Assembly: GCF_932526225.1 (NCBI RefSeq)
Contig: NC_064035.1
Location: forward strand, 18,651,969-18,715,968
DNA: 64,000 nucleotides
Direction of reading: 5' to 3'
Origin: Nematostella vectensis
Taxonomy: Eukaryota > Cnidaria > Anthozoa > Actiniaria > Edwardsiidae
The notes under the pieces are model-generated. The model was not told the origin of the DNA, ran no database searches, and saw only the letters and a program-made list of their open reading frames with translations. Positions 11,101 through 21,037 of the stretch are shown here, one piece after another. The translations under genes and the position numbers were made by a program. The first letter of the stretch is position 1; each line of letters starts with the position of its first letter.

Positions 11101-14100
11101 CACAAACAACTGTTGACTTAAGAAAAATCTAATATTTGAGTTTTCAAAAGTTCCGCACAAGATGCTTGTTCGGCGCGCAATGGGGTGTGTCACACGAGAT
11201 CTGACGTGCAGGATGGCCGAAAAGAGCGTCATCTCAAATTTGCCGCTTGTAATGAGCATTAGATTATGCGCGCAGTAATTACAAGGTTTCGCGTGGAAGG
11301 CTTTGTTCGCGCGATGAGCACGGCTTTCCGTTTGAGCTGTCATAATCGCGATAAGCACAAATAAAGACGGATAGTGGGGACAAGCCAAGCGCGCGCGATA
11401 AGCATGGGCGGTAGTAGCAACAGCGTCGTCACTACCGCTACCAAACACCTGTAAACCGAATCCCACGAGGGCCGAGAGCTTTTATGACGCGCGCCATTTA
11501 ACGCCTAACCAAAAACTAGTCCTACATCCGCGACAAGACAGCGTCAACAATTTGCTTTAGAAGTTAGTTTATCGACCGGCGGGACAAGAGTGTGAGCCAC
11601 GTAAAGAGAAGCGAAAAACACAGGTAAGACAACAGCGATCTGTATGTGGGACAGCCATTAGAGGGTGAAAATGAGGTTTATAAGTCTCTGGGTAAAAAAA
11701 TGTCTGAAAACACAAGGATCTAGTAGGGTCGTAAAATAGACTAGTTTATATTGCAATTAATTTTTCTTTTATTCGTCATGGCAAAAAGTTTTGCAGTAAA
11801 CAGTAATCAAAGTTTGATCCGATAGATGCGATAGCCAAACCAAAGCTATAATCTTTGATATACTATGTACAAGATACAAATTCAGGGAATGCTTTATTTC
11901 TTCGTTATTAAATTCTTCTTTGTCCAAGACGTGAGTTGAGGTTCGAAGTTTGTTTAAACAAACTGCACACGTAGTACGCCCTAATAAACGCTGACATATG
12001 ACTGATCTAATGAAGTATTAATTGAGACGTTCCAAAGCGCTTCTTTCCTCGTTTCCTGCTGATTCATATCTCTTTAGTTATAAACTGGATGGATTCAGGC
12101 GAAATGATCATCCCGCATTTCTTAACGTTATTCCCTCCTGAATTTATTCCAGTTATATGGGAGTTCGCGTCGTCGATATGATAGGTCACATTTTCCTTTA
12201 TTTTATCAAATTGAAATCTACATTACATTATAACACGAAAGACAAATATCTCCTAATAGGATGTCCAAAATCATTGTACGTTTGAAAAAGAATGATGCGC
12301 TTAGACTATATTAAAACATAGAACCCCGAAGCTTTTCACTAGAATCATTGTTGTTATAAATCCGCAGAACGCAATAGAGGGGCAAGAGCTATGTGACGCA
12401 CGCTGAGATGGGGGAAATTAATCTTTCGAGCTTTTTTCAATTAAAATTGATAAATTTCTGATATGGTTACGTCCTCGCTATCTAGATAGCGAGGACGAAA
12501 GTTAATTTTTTCTTTCTTCTGAAACTCAAGAGCTTTTCAGTGTCGTTTGAATTTTATTTTCCATTTGCCAAACTCAAAGAAATAAAATAGATCGCAATCA
12601 GAGTTGAAGTTGAACAATGTTACGCGCACTTATGCCTATGGATTAACCGAGAAAAGGATGATCTACATCTTATACTTCTTCACAACACTATCTGCACTCG
12701 CGCTTTTTACGATCTTATCAACATTCAATAAGTTATATTTAACATGCCTCATCACTAACAAAGGGGAAAGAAAATGTAATGGTTGCGAGAAATCTCGCTA
12801 GACTTAGATACTTGAGAGAGGACGGCTACGAATTCTTTAACAATATCGAGGATATTAAGGGAATGTATCGAAAGCTAGGTCGCCGGAATGGCGGGTCCGT
12901 TGGCTCCTATAGCTGGGAATTCTTAGTGGTGTTGAACGCGCGTAGGGCAGGTGAAAGACCTACCACTCACTAAGCGGCGGGGAACTGCTTTAGATATGAA
13001 CCTATCTGATGCCCCAAACAACCCAAACTTTATTTTACCGCCGATCGTATCGCCTGAAATTTTTTTTAGAACTCTTTTAAAATTAATCATAGTGCGTCAG
13101 ACGATGAAACGCGTGCTTTCTTTATTCTAAGTGATTATGTTTTTATGTGTTTAGACTTGATTGATGTTTTGGTATCATTGCCAAATCTGTGTTGTAGAAG
13201 TTTTGTGCCCAAAGGCAAGAAGCAGATGACGGGTACCGATCCCAATCATGTCGATCATTTTTCTCTATCTTCTGACGCATTCAATGCTCGAGTCTTGAAG
13301 TACGTGATGAATTCTTTTTTGTCTACGGCAAAAAAAAAACTAAAATGCTGAGTGTTGCTCCACGAAACTTGGTTTGCGTGGGATTTTTTAAAAATAGCAG
13401 CGTTTCAAGCGATATAGAAGATAAAAAATGAAATTACCATCGCTATGTGTTGAAAAGCCAAAGAAAAATACAATATTTTGCTGAATTCTCCGCCGACAAG
13501 GGGATTTTAAATAGCAGCGTTTCAATATTTAAGCGGTATAAAAGATAAAAATGAAATGACTATTGCTATGTGTTGAAAAGCCAAAAAAAAAAAAATACAA
13601 TATTTTGCTGAATTCTCCGCCGACAAGAGATGCTCTTTATTAGCCTAGTCTAAGAGCCTCGGAAGTCTCTGTTATTTGGCCGTGAAAGCTTGCGAAGAGG
13701 AAATAGCTTGCGACGAGGTAAGCTATAGTGGACCTGTAACAGAGAGAGCTGGGACCAGGGAAATTCCTCTATTTGCTACTTTTTGATTTTGTTCTTAAAG
13801 AATAGCGATCACCGACTCCTTTGTTATTGTTTATCATTGAAAATACAGAGGTTTATTCCCAAAGAAATCTACAAATAAAGTCTGATATGTTATTGACGAT
13901 ATTTGATTGAAAATATCTTGGTTACTCGCTTGAATTAGCCGATGGAAATGGATGCTTTGTGTGACTCGCCAATTTAGCGGGAGCTGGCCTTCTTTAAGAA
14001 TATTTTAACTTTTGCTCTGAATAGTTTCAAAAACCCGTAATACTTCCTTATACTTTAATCTGCAGAACCCAATTAAGAATCTTTATTAATATTATTTTAA

Positions 14101-14170
14101 TCTGACAACATCTTTTCTAAAGATAGATACAAAAAGCCCAAATAGTCATATTCGTGAACCCGAAGAATGA
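8182..14170. other. Gene-poor interval of about 6 kb
   Basis: No coding sequence could be supported. Open frames of 60-127 codons occur (for example 8655-8891, 11083-11466 minus, 12604-12801) but lack family motifs, adjoining splice structure or biased composition. Visible structure is limited to a small perfect palindrome near 12471-12497 (CGTCCTCGCTATCTAGATAGCGAGGACG-type, quoted only as its key feature: GTCCTCGCTATC mirrored) and the duplication at 13382-13628. Much of the rest is AT-rich. Confidence 0.5.
13382..13628. repeat. Two tandem copies of a unit of about 120 bp
   Basis: Both copies contain AATAGCAGCGTTTCAA, then GCTATGTGTTGAAAAGCC and finish TTGCTGAATTCTCCGCCGAC. They differ by small indels, including a longer A run in the second copy. 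Confidence 0.7.
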
Positions 14171-14307
14171 ATACAGTACACTCAAAACTGGAATTCGACT
14201 CTGCCAAATTTTCGTCTTTTAATAAGACTTCTTCAGGGCAGACTCTGAAGAAGTCTTATTAAAGGCGAAAATTTGGCAGAGTCGAATTCCAGTTTTTGGT
14301 GTATTGT
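14171..14307. repeat. Near-perfect palindrome 1
   Basis: Arms of about 65 bp meet near 14239 (GGGCAGACTCTGAAGAAGTC with the left arm ending GACTTCTTCAGGGCAG). The outer part is AAACTGGAATTCGACTCTGC and its complement. It should fold into a long hairpin. Confidence 0.8.
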
Positions 14308-14417
14308 TTTCTAAGATAGTAAATATCTCGATCTTTTTTTCTTTAAGTTGATGAGCTTGTAGAATCCTTCCTCCATCAGTCCTCGGGAAAATCAATACGA
14401 ATAGAATAAAAAAGCCC

Positions 14418-14608
14418 AAACTGTCGCGATCTCGTACCAGAACAATGAATACAATACACCAAAAACTGGAAATCGACTCTGCCAAATTTTCGTCTTTAAT
14501 AAGATTTCTTCAGGGCAGACTCTGAAGAAGTCTTATTAAAGGCGAAAATTTGGCAGTGTCGAATTCAAGTTTTTGGTGTATTGTATTCATTGTTCTGGTA
14601 CGAGATCG
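14418..14608. repeat. Near-perfect palindrome 2, same family as palindrome 1
   Basis: Arms of about 90 bp start AAACTGTCGCGATCTCGTAC at the left and end with its complement at the right, with the centre near 14513. The inner 120 bp matches palindrome 1, and both are followed by TTTTCTAAGATAG, indicating duplication of a foldback unit. Confidence 0.8.
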
Positions 14609-14827
14609 CGACAGTTTTCTAAGATAGCATACAGTCGGGGTTTTCTATTAAACAGGAACTTCTTAAGGCTCTACTGGATTTGATCGGTCTTTCTTCACTT
14701 CAGCAATCTGTTTATGGACAAACCAGTAGAATTCTATGCCTCGCAGGATCATCATTTACATATCGTTATTACCCTACATTATTGCTTTTCTTATCATCAC
14801 CATCGGCAGTCATCATCATCATCATTC

Positions 14828-15195
14828 GGGACCTTAAGCAAGAACGACGGCAACGGCTAGGACAACGAGATCGAAAAAGATGCGTTGGCGCTTGGCGATC
14901 AATTATAATTTAATTGCAATGGAATAAGCAAAGCATTATAGTCAGAGACAGATAAAAATAAACTAAGGACATTATTTCTACAGCAGCGAACGTAGTTAGG
15001 GGAGTTTACACGGCAAACGTCCGCGTCCTCAATTGACCGTGAAAGTTGGAGTTTTCACGTCGTGGTTTTATGGAAAACGGCTGAAATGTATCAGACAGAA
15101 TGCATTTTCACGTGCTGCTATTGAATTCTGAATCAAATCCCATTGTTTTTTTTGCCGTCGTCGTCCACGTTGCCGTCGTCGTTGCTTAAGGTCCC
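14828..15195. mobile_element. MITE with GGGACCTTAAGCAA ends
   Basis: The left end GGGACCTTAAGCAAGAACGA, followed by CGGCAACG, is mirrored by the right end CGTTGCCGTCGTCGTTGCTT followed by AAGGTCCC. The interior includes GTTGGAGTTTTCACG and AAATGTATCAGACAGAAT, which recur near 28360-28420. It is 368 bp with no ORF. Target duplication is not obvious. Confidence 0.65.
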
Positions 15196-15590
15196 TATTT
15201 ACTTGTTTCTGTATGAAAGCGTTGAAGGTTCTATTTCACATTTTCTAAATGATTCAAATAATTGTTATGCAATGCTTGTAATGATTGATATTCTTCGCAA
15301 TTTGTGTATCTGTTTTTCTAGAGATCAGCATATCCGAGGATTAATTTATTGGGGTCGCCAAAAAATCTGCGTTATTAGGGAAGTTTGGGAAAGCTAGCAA
15401 AAACCGCTAGGTCTCAGTGCTTGCGCAATCAGTAGCGTTTTAGTGCACGTTTTGAAAACAAGAATAAAATAAAATTAAAAATCACAAATATTCTCAGACT
15501 CATCATTCATGGTTCATAGTTCTTCCAAAAAAGCTAATTGCACTATCTTGCTAATCACTCATTTCTACACTATTTCTCATTAGAATCAAG

Positions 15591-15941
15591 ATGGGAGGAG
15601 TTTCACCGATATACGGCACGTTGGTTGTTGCGCTGCTAGTCATAATATCCGAGATGTCAGCAGAAGCGAATTATAAAGAGGTCTGTCAACCAAGGCAAGG
15701 CAGTGTGGATGTTCGGCTTACCGGCTGCCCAGAGGGAAAAGCATTTCTCCATCTATGCGTTGGCACGTGTTATACGGAAGACAATGTCGTCAGAGACGAG
15801 GCTTCCTGCACGTGTTGCAAACCAACCAAGTTCAGATCCGTTCAAGTAGACGTCGAGTGCCGCCATAATAAAGCCTGGGGGATAGTCAAGCACGTGATGA
15901 GAGAACACGAACATTGCGCATGCGTACCATGCCTTGGTTAA
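15591..15941 (+). CDS. Secreted C-terminal cystine-knot protein, second paralogue
   Basis: 116 residues in one coding exon. A hydrophobic leader covers roughly residues 8-25 (YGTLVVALLVIISEMSAEA). Eleven cysteines lie at 32, 46, 56, 60, 73, 75, 76, 90, 109, 111 and 114, giving C-x13-C-x9-CVGTC ... CTCC ... C ... CACVPC. This is almost the arrangement of the 6056-6400 protein; the main difference is four fewer residues between CVGTC and CTCC. It is therefore likely an extracellular CTCK dimer former of the bursicon/glycoprotein-hormone/DAN-like superfamily. A 3' splice site (CTATTTCTCATTAG, ending 15583) lies 7 nt before the ATG, suggesting a 5' UTR intron. It points away from its paralogue 9.2 kb to the left. 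Specific orthology cannot be settled by eye. Confidence 0.8.
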   Translation: MGGVSPIYGTLVVALLVIISEMSAEANYKEVCQPRQGSVDVRLTGCPEGKAFLHLCVGTCYTEDNVVRDEASCTCCKPTKFRSVQVDVECRHNKAWGIVKHVMREHEHCACVPCLG

Positions 15942-18240
15942 AGATCGTAGGCGGCTCTTGTGTGGAAATTCCATATTTTTGTACAACAGAGAAAATCTAA
16001 TGCTTCTATCATTATATTATTTTGTCATCTTTTGACTCTTAGGGATGTGTACTTAGCTAGTCATAAATGGCTTACGATAGATCCACAACCACCCACGTCT
16101 GACTTTCCTGTGTTTTTCATCTAACCTTTTAGTGTGTGTACCATATTGTTTGCCAGGACTATTGGCAAATTGGCAAAAAAAATGGGTGTGTCGTTCAACC
16201 CCTCTGTCCCACGCAGTGAATGGGTTATTGGGATCACTAATGCCCAGCCTCCTTCATTTCGCAAATGCACTTCACAGGCCCACGTTCAAACACAACTAGA
16301 ATGCTAACAGAAGATTAATAGCGTTATGTTTATCGTTTCCTTTGTTAAATGCGATGCTTATAAAACATTTCTATGCCTTCTGCTTGTATGCTATTCTTAT
16401 TGCTTCTAAAAGATGTAAAGTCTTTGCAGGGGACTCATTTTATTCATTCCTTAGTTCATTAATCCTTATTTTCTAAAAAAAAATGATTTCAAAAGCTATT
16501 CGTTATAGGCGCCTTTAGATAAACTAATTTTGGGCAGCAAATAAAGATCTATGAAAGTTAAGAAAATTGCAACGTTTTTGCATATCTAAAAAATTCTTCA
16601 TATTTTGCAAAATCCATAGTAACATAATAAGAAATCTTGAGCCAAAACTAATTCAAACTTATGTGAAATTAGTGTTATTATTTTTCTGATAATTTAAAAA
16701 AATATTTTAAAATAAAATTGGTTTCCTTTGAGAGATCTCTTACCAGCTTACGGTCTTGGTCGAGACGCGAAATGGACATGGGTCAAAAGATACGCCTTTT
16801 TATAGATATTTACTAACAAAATGTCAAGTTTTGATACCAGTTCATTTGTTTTGTCACACTTCATCGAACCGAAATGACACAGAGCTTCAAAGATAAGGAA
16901 ACTAAAACGAGTATCGGCTAAAGCTACCACTGACTAACATTTACAAAGTTTCTCGGAAAGCTCGTTTTGTTACTTTTCCAGGAATGAGCAATACTTGATA
17001 TTCTCTTGAAGTCTTACAATGACAACATACTTCTCACGTCTTAAAACCAAAACAAATGGGGAAAAGTCAGTCAAGTAATGCAACCTCTACGCGTACAACC
17101 CAGTTCTCAGAATGGTCTTCTTTCTCGCTATTAAAAGCTATAGGGACATTCCCTGAGAAAAATAGCCAAGCCTAGGCTGCACTGGAATCGATTTTTAGAG
17201 TCTGTTTCATGTTAATGTTGTGTCACTCGCGTTTTACCGGTCCAATTACATCACTCTGACGACTCATGAATAACCAATGAGAGGCAAATGTGGAAAGCAA
17301 GGGAGAGAGTTACTCACAGAAGCGAGAAAACAAACCAAAGCAAAGACAGGGGACCCGTTTGCACTTTTCCGCAGTATTTCTACTGCACATAAAAGAGCAC
17401 AGGTAAGGGGCTACTTCATTTGCGAGAATAATAGAGACTAAATGATACAAATTGGTTTATCGGAAAGACTTGGCGAGCCAAAACTATGATACAATGAACT
17501 TCCTACAGGTACATCTAATCATTACCGCGGGGAAACGCATCCAGCCAAAAAAAAGGTCGGTTTTGTCAAAACAAGTTCTGAGCCCATTAGCTGTCGATGG
17601 CTATTAGGAATCATTAGCTAAAGTGTTTATAGGTTGGGAATTCCATTTAGCTTTGGTTTGTTTGTGTTTTAAAACCTCTTGATTTTTTTTTGGCTGGCAA
17701 TACGAAGTTGGAATGTTGGTGTCAAGACATCTGCAGGTGCGGGTTTAGGGGAAACCAAGAATTTCACAAATCACGACATTCTCATCTTACCATAGCCGCA
17801 GTAAAATCTTAAAAAAATTCTCGAGTCCATCTCTAAGTGCAATTCAGCATTCAAATTATCGCTTAAAGTTTGCAGGAGTATCGTGTAACTTTTAAAATTT
17901 ATTTAAAGCACATTTGTAATGCAGGGACTATTCTAGGGGGTTTAATGTGCTTGGTAAACAGCCTTAAGAAATTATAAACTAAAAGCATAGCGTACCTCAG
18001 CCACAATCACTCTTTCAAAGTTGATGAATTTATCTTGACGCTTTATAAGCTTTTTAAGGAAAATGATTTGGCCGTAGTTAATATTTTTAGGTAAAGTGTT
18101 GCGAACAGTATACTGCCTTGTTTTTTTTTTAATAGTAGCTTTTACGGTATCAAATAAATGACTTGACGAATCTGTTTAGAATTCTTTCAGGTCAATGTTC
18201 AATTTCTCCCACCGAGCATCTAAGTACCAAAATCTTTAGA
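15942..18240. other. Intergenic or 5' UTR intron sequence
   Basis: AT-rich, with no supported coding sequence. Part is 3' flank of the cystine-knot gene; the right part may be a 5' UTR intron of the 18432 gene, since a 3' splice site sits next to that start codon. Confidence 0.4.
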
Positions 18241-18336
18241 GTACCCCCTCCCCTAGCGGCTGCATCACAAGGGTACCCCCTCCCCCAGCGGCTGCATCAC
18301 AAGGGTTCCCCCTCCCCCAGAGGCTGCATATCAAGG
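18241..18336. repeat. Three tandem copies of a 32-bp unit
   Basis: Copies start at 18241, 18273 and 18305; each is a C-rich GTACCCCCTCCCC block followed by GGCTGCATCACAAGG or a close variant. Located about 100 bp upstream of the next start codon. Confidence 0.85.
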
Positions 18337-18431
18337 GTCACATTTAAAATTTAGTAGCGTGTTTTCTCAATTATATTTTCACACATGGCGTCATCTATGC
18401 ACAAAGTTGGCTGTCTTCCTTTTTTTTAGGT

Positions 18432-19628
18432 ATGCGTGTTCTGATATTAGCGTTAGTGGTGGCCCTGGCAGCTTACAGCGGAAGCAGCTTACAGCAAACC
18501 GGCAATGACAGTCCGCGCGCTCGCTTGGGACGGGCACTACTGCGCAGAGCCAGGGAGATCTCGGACAAAGAAGCAAGTGCTAGCGGCAGCGGCAGCAGCG
18601 GTGACTCCTCGGCAGACGAACAAATCAAAGAGATCGACACCGCCGAGGATATCTTCGTAGGATCCGGAAACCATGCATCGGAGCGCACGGATGGGTCAAG
18701 CACTAAGCGCGACGAGATCCCAAGTGGCGAAGATCACAGCGGAAGGGGTTCGGGGGTCGAACCATCTTCGGTGGATAATGATGATGGTTCGAGTGCAGCG
18801 GCTAAACTCGAGGGATCCGCATCTGACGAGAGCGGAGCTGAGAGCTTGACTGTCAATGCCAATAAGGATGAGATAGGTTCGGGTGAGAGCTGGGGTACCG
18901 ATCAAGGAAGCACGTCAGCTAACGATTATAATTCCGCGACGGAAGCGTCAGCAAGCGGCGTCACAGCTGAAGATAACTCCGGCTCATCCGCTGACAAGAC
19001 ACCAGGGCAGCAGGATAAGATCGAAGGAAGTGCAGAAGAGAGTACTGAAAATACCACACAGAAAGAGGACGCTTCAGGGCAAAACATAATTCGCGTCACA
19101 GAAGCGAAGACGCAGGTCCCAGCTGAAACCAACAACATGTCCGAGGAAAAACCCGCCAAGAAATCCACCATCGCAGAAGCTTCGGGAAGCCCTGCCGCTG
19201 AGGCCTCGGGCTCCGATAATGTGGTCGGATCAGCTTCGGAAGGGTCGGCAAACAACGAGGACGACAGCAGCGCGGAAGCAATCCGCAAGGGTATGGAGAG
19301 TCTGAGCCGCTTACTGAAGCCAGTCGCAAGCTCGCTAGACTTTGAGCTGTACAGCGGGAACGCCAAGCCAAAGGAAGAGGAGGAAGAACACAACTCAGAC
19401 GTGCTTCAGGCCGTGGCCGTAGGCGAGAGCGAGAAGGCTGAAGAGGTCAAGCCTCAAAAACCTGTGGCGAAGGTGAAGACGTGCAAGAAAACGTGTGCGC
19501 TGCCCATGACATACGACCAGTGCGCTAATCCACGGTGCGGCCTCAAGATGGGCACGATCAAGGACTTGTGCATCTGGCTGTGCAAACACCAGAAACCCGT
19601 ATGCAAGGAGCATTGCACAACCGAGTGA
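18432..19628 (+). CDS. Secreted acidic Ser/Gly-rich protein with 8-Cys C-terminal module
   Basis: 398 residues, one coding exon. Residues 1-19 are a signal peptide (MRVLILALVVALAAYSGSS). A long, acidic, low-complexity central part (about 40-340) is rich in Ser, Gly, Ala, Asp and Glu, with repeated SG dipeptides beside acidic residues (ASGSGSSGDSS, GRGSG, IGSGES, EASGS twice); this is the known context for glycosaminoglycan attachment. The last 50 residues are basic and hold eight cysteines (CKKTC ... C ... C ... C ... C ... C ... C). It may be a chondroitin/heparan-type proteoglycan core or an extracellular matrix or nematocyst-wall protein; the class is inferred, and I recognise no specific orthologue. 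A 3' splice site (TTTTTTTTAG, ending 18429) lies 2 nt before the ATG, and an AATAAA follows at 20193-20198. Confidence 0.78.
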   Translation: MRVLILALVVALAAYSGSSLQQTGNDSPRARLGRALLRRAREISDKEASASGSGSSGDSSADEQIKEIDTAEDIFVGSGNHASERTDGSSTKRDEIPSGEDHSGRGSGVEPSSVDNDDGSSAAAKLEGSASDESGAESLTVNANKDEIGSGESWGTDQGSTSANDYNSATEASASGVTAEDNSGSSADKTPGQQDKIEGSAEESTENTTQKEDASGQNIIRVTEAKTQVPAETNNMSEEKPAKKSTIAEASGSPAAEASGSDNVVGSASEGSANNEDDSSAEAIRKGMESLSRLLKPVASSLDFELYSGNAKPKEEEEEHNSDVLQAVAVGESEKAEEVKPQKPVAKVKTCKKTCALPMTYDQCANPRCGLKMGTIKDLCIWLCKHQKPVCKEHCTTE

Positions 19629-20192
19629 ATAGCATAGTACCATCCAAGCACGCTCATATCACCCAACGACACGAATTGCTAACACGAACGTAACTTACAC
19701 GCACGAGGATAACGTACCATCACGCCGTGTGCTAAGGGTTTCTAATAAGCACACAATGGCGCGGCTAGTATCTCATCATTCACCATGTCATGAGGCGTAA
19801 ACGTTAGACAACTACACATTAAGTAGCGCTCACCACACGACAAGGGATTATGTCCCAGACGTTAAAAAACTGCCGTTAGGCGTATTATTGTAGGTATTTT
19901 TTACTGTGACTTTAAATGTCGTTTTTGACAAAAGAATCGTGGAATTTAGTTTCCACGGACCACAGAGGGGGGTTGAGACTTCACCTTCGGTGATGTATAA
20001 TATTATATTTCTTGAGAAAATTCGAGCGGATTCTTAAAGTTCTCAGATATTGCGTGACAAAAGCATTAGGCGACGTTTGCCTGTTCGTATAAGTATTGCG
20101 TGACACGTGACAAGTGCGATAGAGTGCAACACTCTGAGTCAAGAAGAAAGTTATGTTTAACTTATCGTCTCTATTATTACTTTATCAAGGGC

Positions 20193-20198
20193 AATAAA
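20193..20198 (+). promoter_or_regulatory. Candidate poly(A) signal of the Ser/Gly-rich protein gene
   Basis: AATAAA 565 nt past the stop at 19628, on the gene's strand and just before an unrelated tandem repeat. Confidence 0.35.
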
Positions 20199-20234
20199 TT
20201 ATAATTTCAAGTAACAGCGTAACCGTATTGTGGG

Positions 20235-20380
20235 AAATCGACACCTCAATCGAAATTCTCCGTTAGGCAAATCGACTCCTCAATCGAAATTCTCCCTTAG
20301 GCAAATCGACTCCTCAATCGATATTCTCCCTTAGGCAAATCGACTCCGAAATCGAAATTCTCCCTTAGGCAAATCTATCA
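20235..20380. repeat. 34-bp tandem repeat, four copies plus a partial fifth
   Basis: Copies begin at 20235, 20269, 20303 and 20337 with AAATCGACTCCTCAATCGAA or a near variant and end TTAGGC; a truncated fifth copy begins at 20371. The copies are well conserved. Confidence 0.88.
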
Positions 20381-20634
20381 TTCACTCCGTCTTTAAATGC
20401 ATCATGGGTAGGCCACACTCTAGCCAAAGGAAATACAATAAAAATAACTTCGCTTTTCGCAAAGGTCAAACGTGATTGACGTCTGTTTGGTGTAGTTTTC
20501 TATCTAGATATCATGAAACACACCCTCAAAAAACGTCATTTTAATAAAACGTTTAAAGAACTTCCTGAACTACATAAAATAGTGTATAAACTAATCTAAA
20601 CCAAAATTTTAACCTCTCATGAAGTCCAATAGTG

Positions 20635-21027
20635 TCATTCGTCGAGTTTAGGTCTCTTGTTGCTAGCGAGCTTCTCCCACTCCGCGCTCTCCTCCGCCAC
20701 GCCGCCTTCGCTACCGTCAAGCTCCGCTGTGACATGGTCAGGAATGTTTTCCGGCGCCTTCTCATCGTACTTGTCACGCAACTCTGTAATGCACGCATCA
20801 GTTTCCGCCTTTTCGAGCGAGCCGCCGCGTGACGTCACGTCAGTCTGGACGGGGAATGGCGTTTTGTTTTCCCGGCTGTTTGGGGCCTCCACCAGGTACT
20901 CACCTCCTCGCGTTTCTTCGCCGTAACTGTGGAATCCATGTTTCGTGACATCACGTGAGGCTGAGAGGGTGTTGTTGATGATGACGACCGCGGGTTTGGA
21001 ATGTGCCGAGGTGACACTTATTGCCGG
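20635..21027 (-). CDS. Probable terminal exon of an unrecognised gene
   Basis: A minus-strand frame without internal ATG is open from about 21027 to the TGA at 20635-20637, about 130 codons. It includes NNTLSASRDVTKHGFHSYG, GGEYLVEAPNSRENKTPFPV, ELRDKYDEKAPENIPDH and the C-terminus ASNKRPKLDE. A good 3' splice site (CCCTGTTCCCTGTGTCTCAG) precedes it at its upstream edge, inside the first unit of the 69-bp array. The acidic, Glu/Lys-rich end and the KRPKLDE tail suggest an intracellular, possibly nuclear, protein. I recognise no family. The first exon was not found; it may lie beyond the array and transposon, near or above 22800. A chance open frame is possible. Confidence 0.42.
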   Translation of the reverse strand, partial: PAISVTSAHSKPAVVIINNTLSASRDVTKHGFHSYGEETRGGEYLVEAPNSRENKTPFPVQTDVTSRGGSLEKAETDACITELRDKYDEKAPENIPDHVTAELDGSEGGVAEESAEWEKLASNKRPKLDE

Positions 21028-21037
21028 AAAATGATCT

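Noticed and set aside
11083..11466. 127-codon minus-strand frame in the gene-poor interval
   Set aside because: No signal, domain or splice context; ORFs of this size are expected by chance over several kilobases.
18926..19393. 155-codon minus-strand frame opposite the Ser/Gly-rich protein
   Set aside because: Shadow of biased codons; the plus frame has a signal peptide and a Cys module.
20235..20380. CRISPR-like regular repeats
   Set aside because: The 34-bp units are contiguous with no spacers, in a eukaryotic genome; simple tandem repeat.
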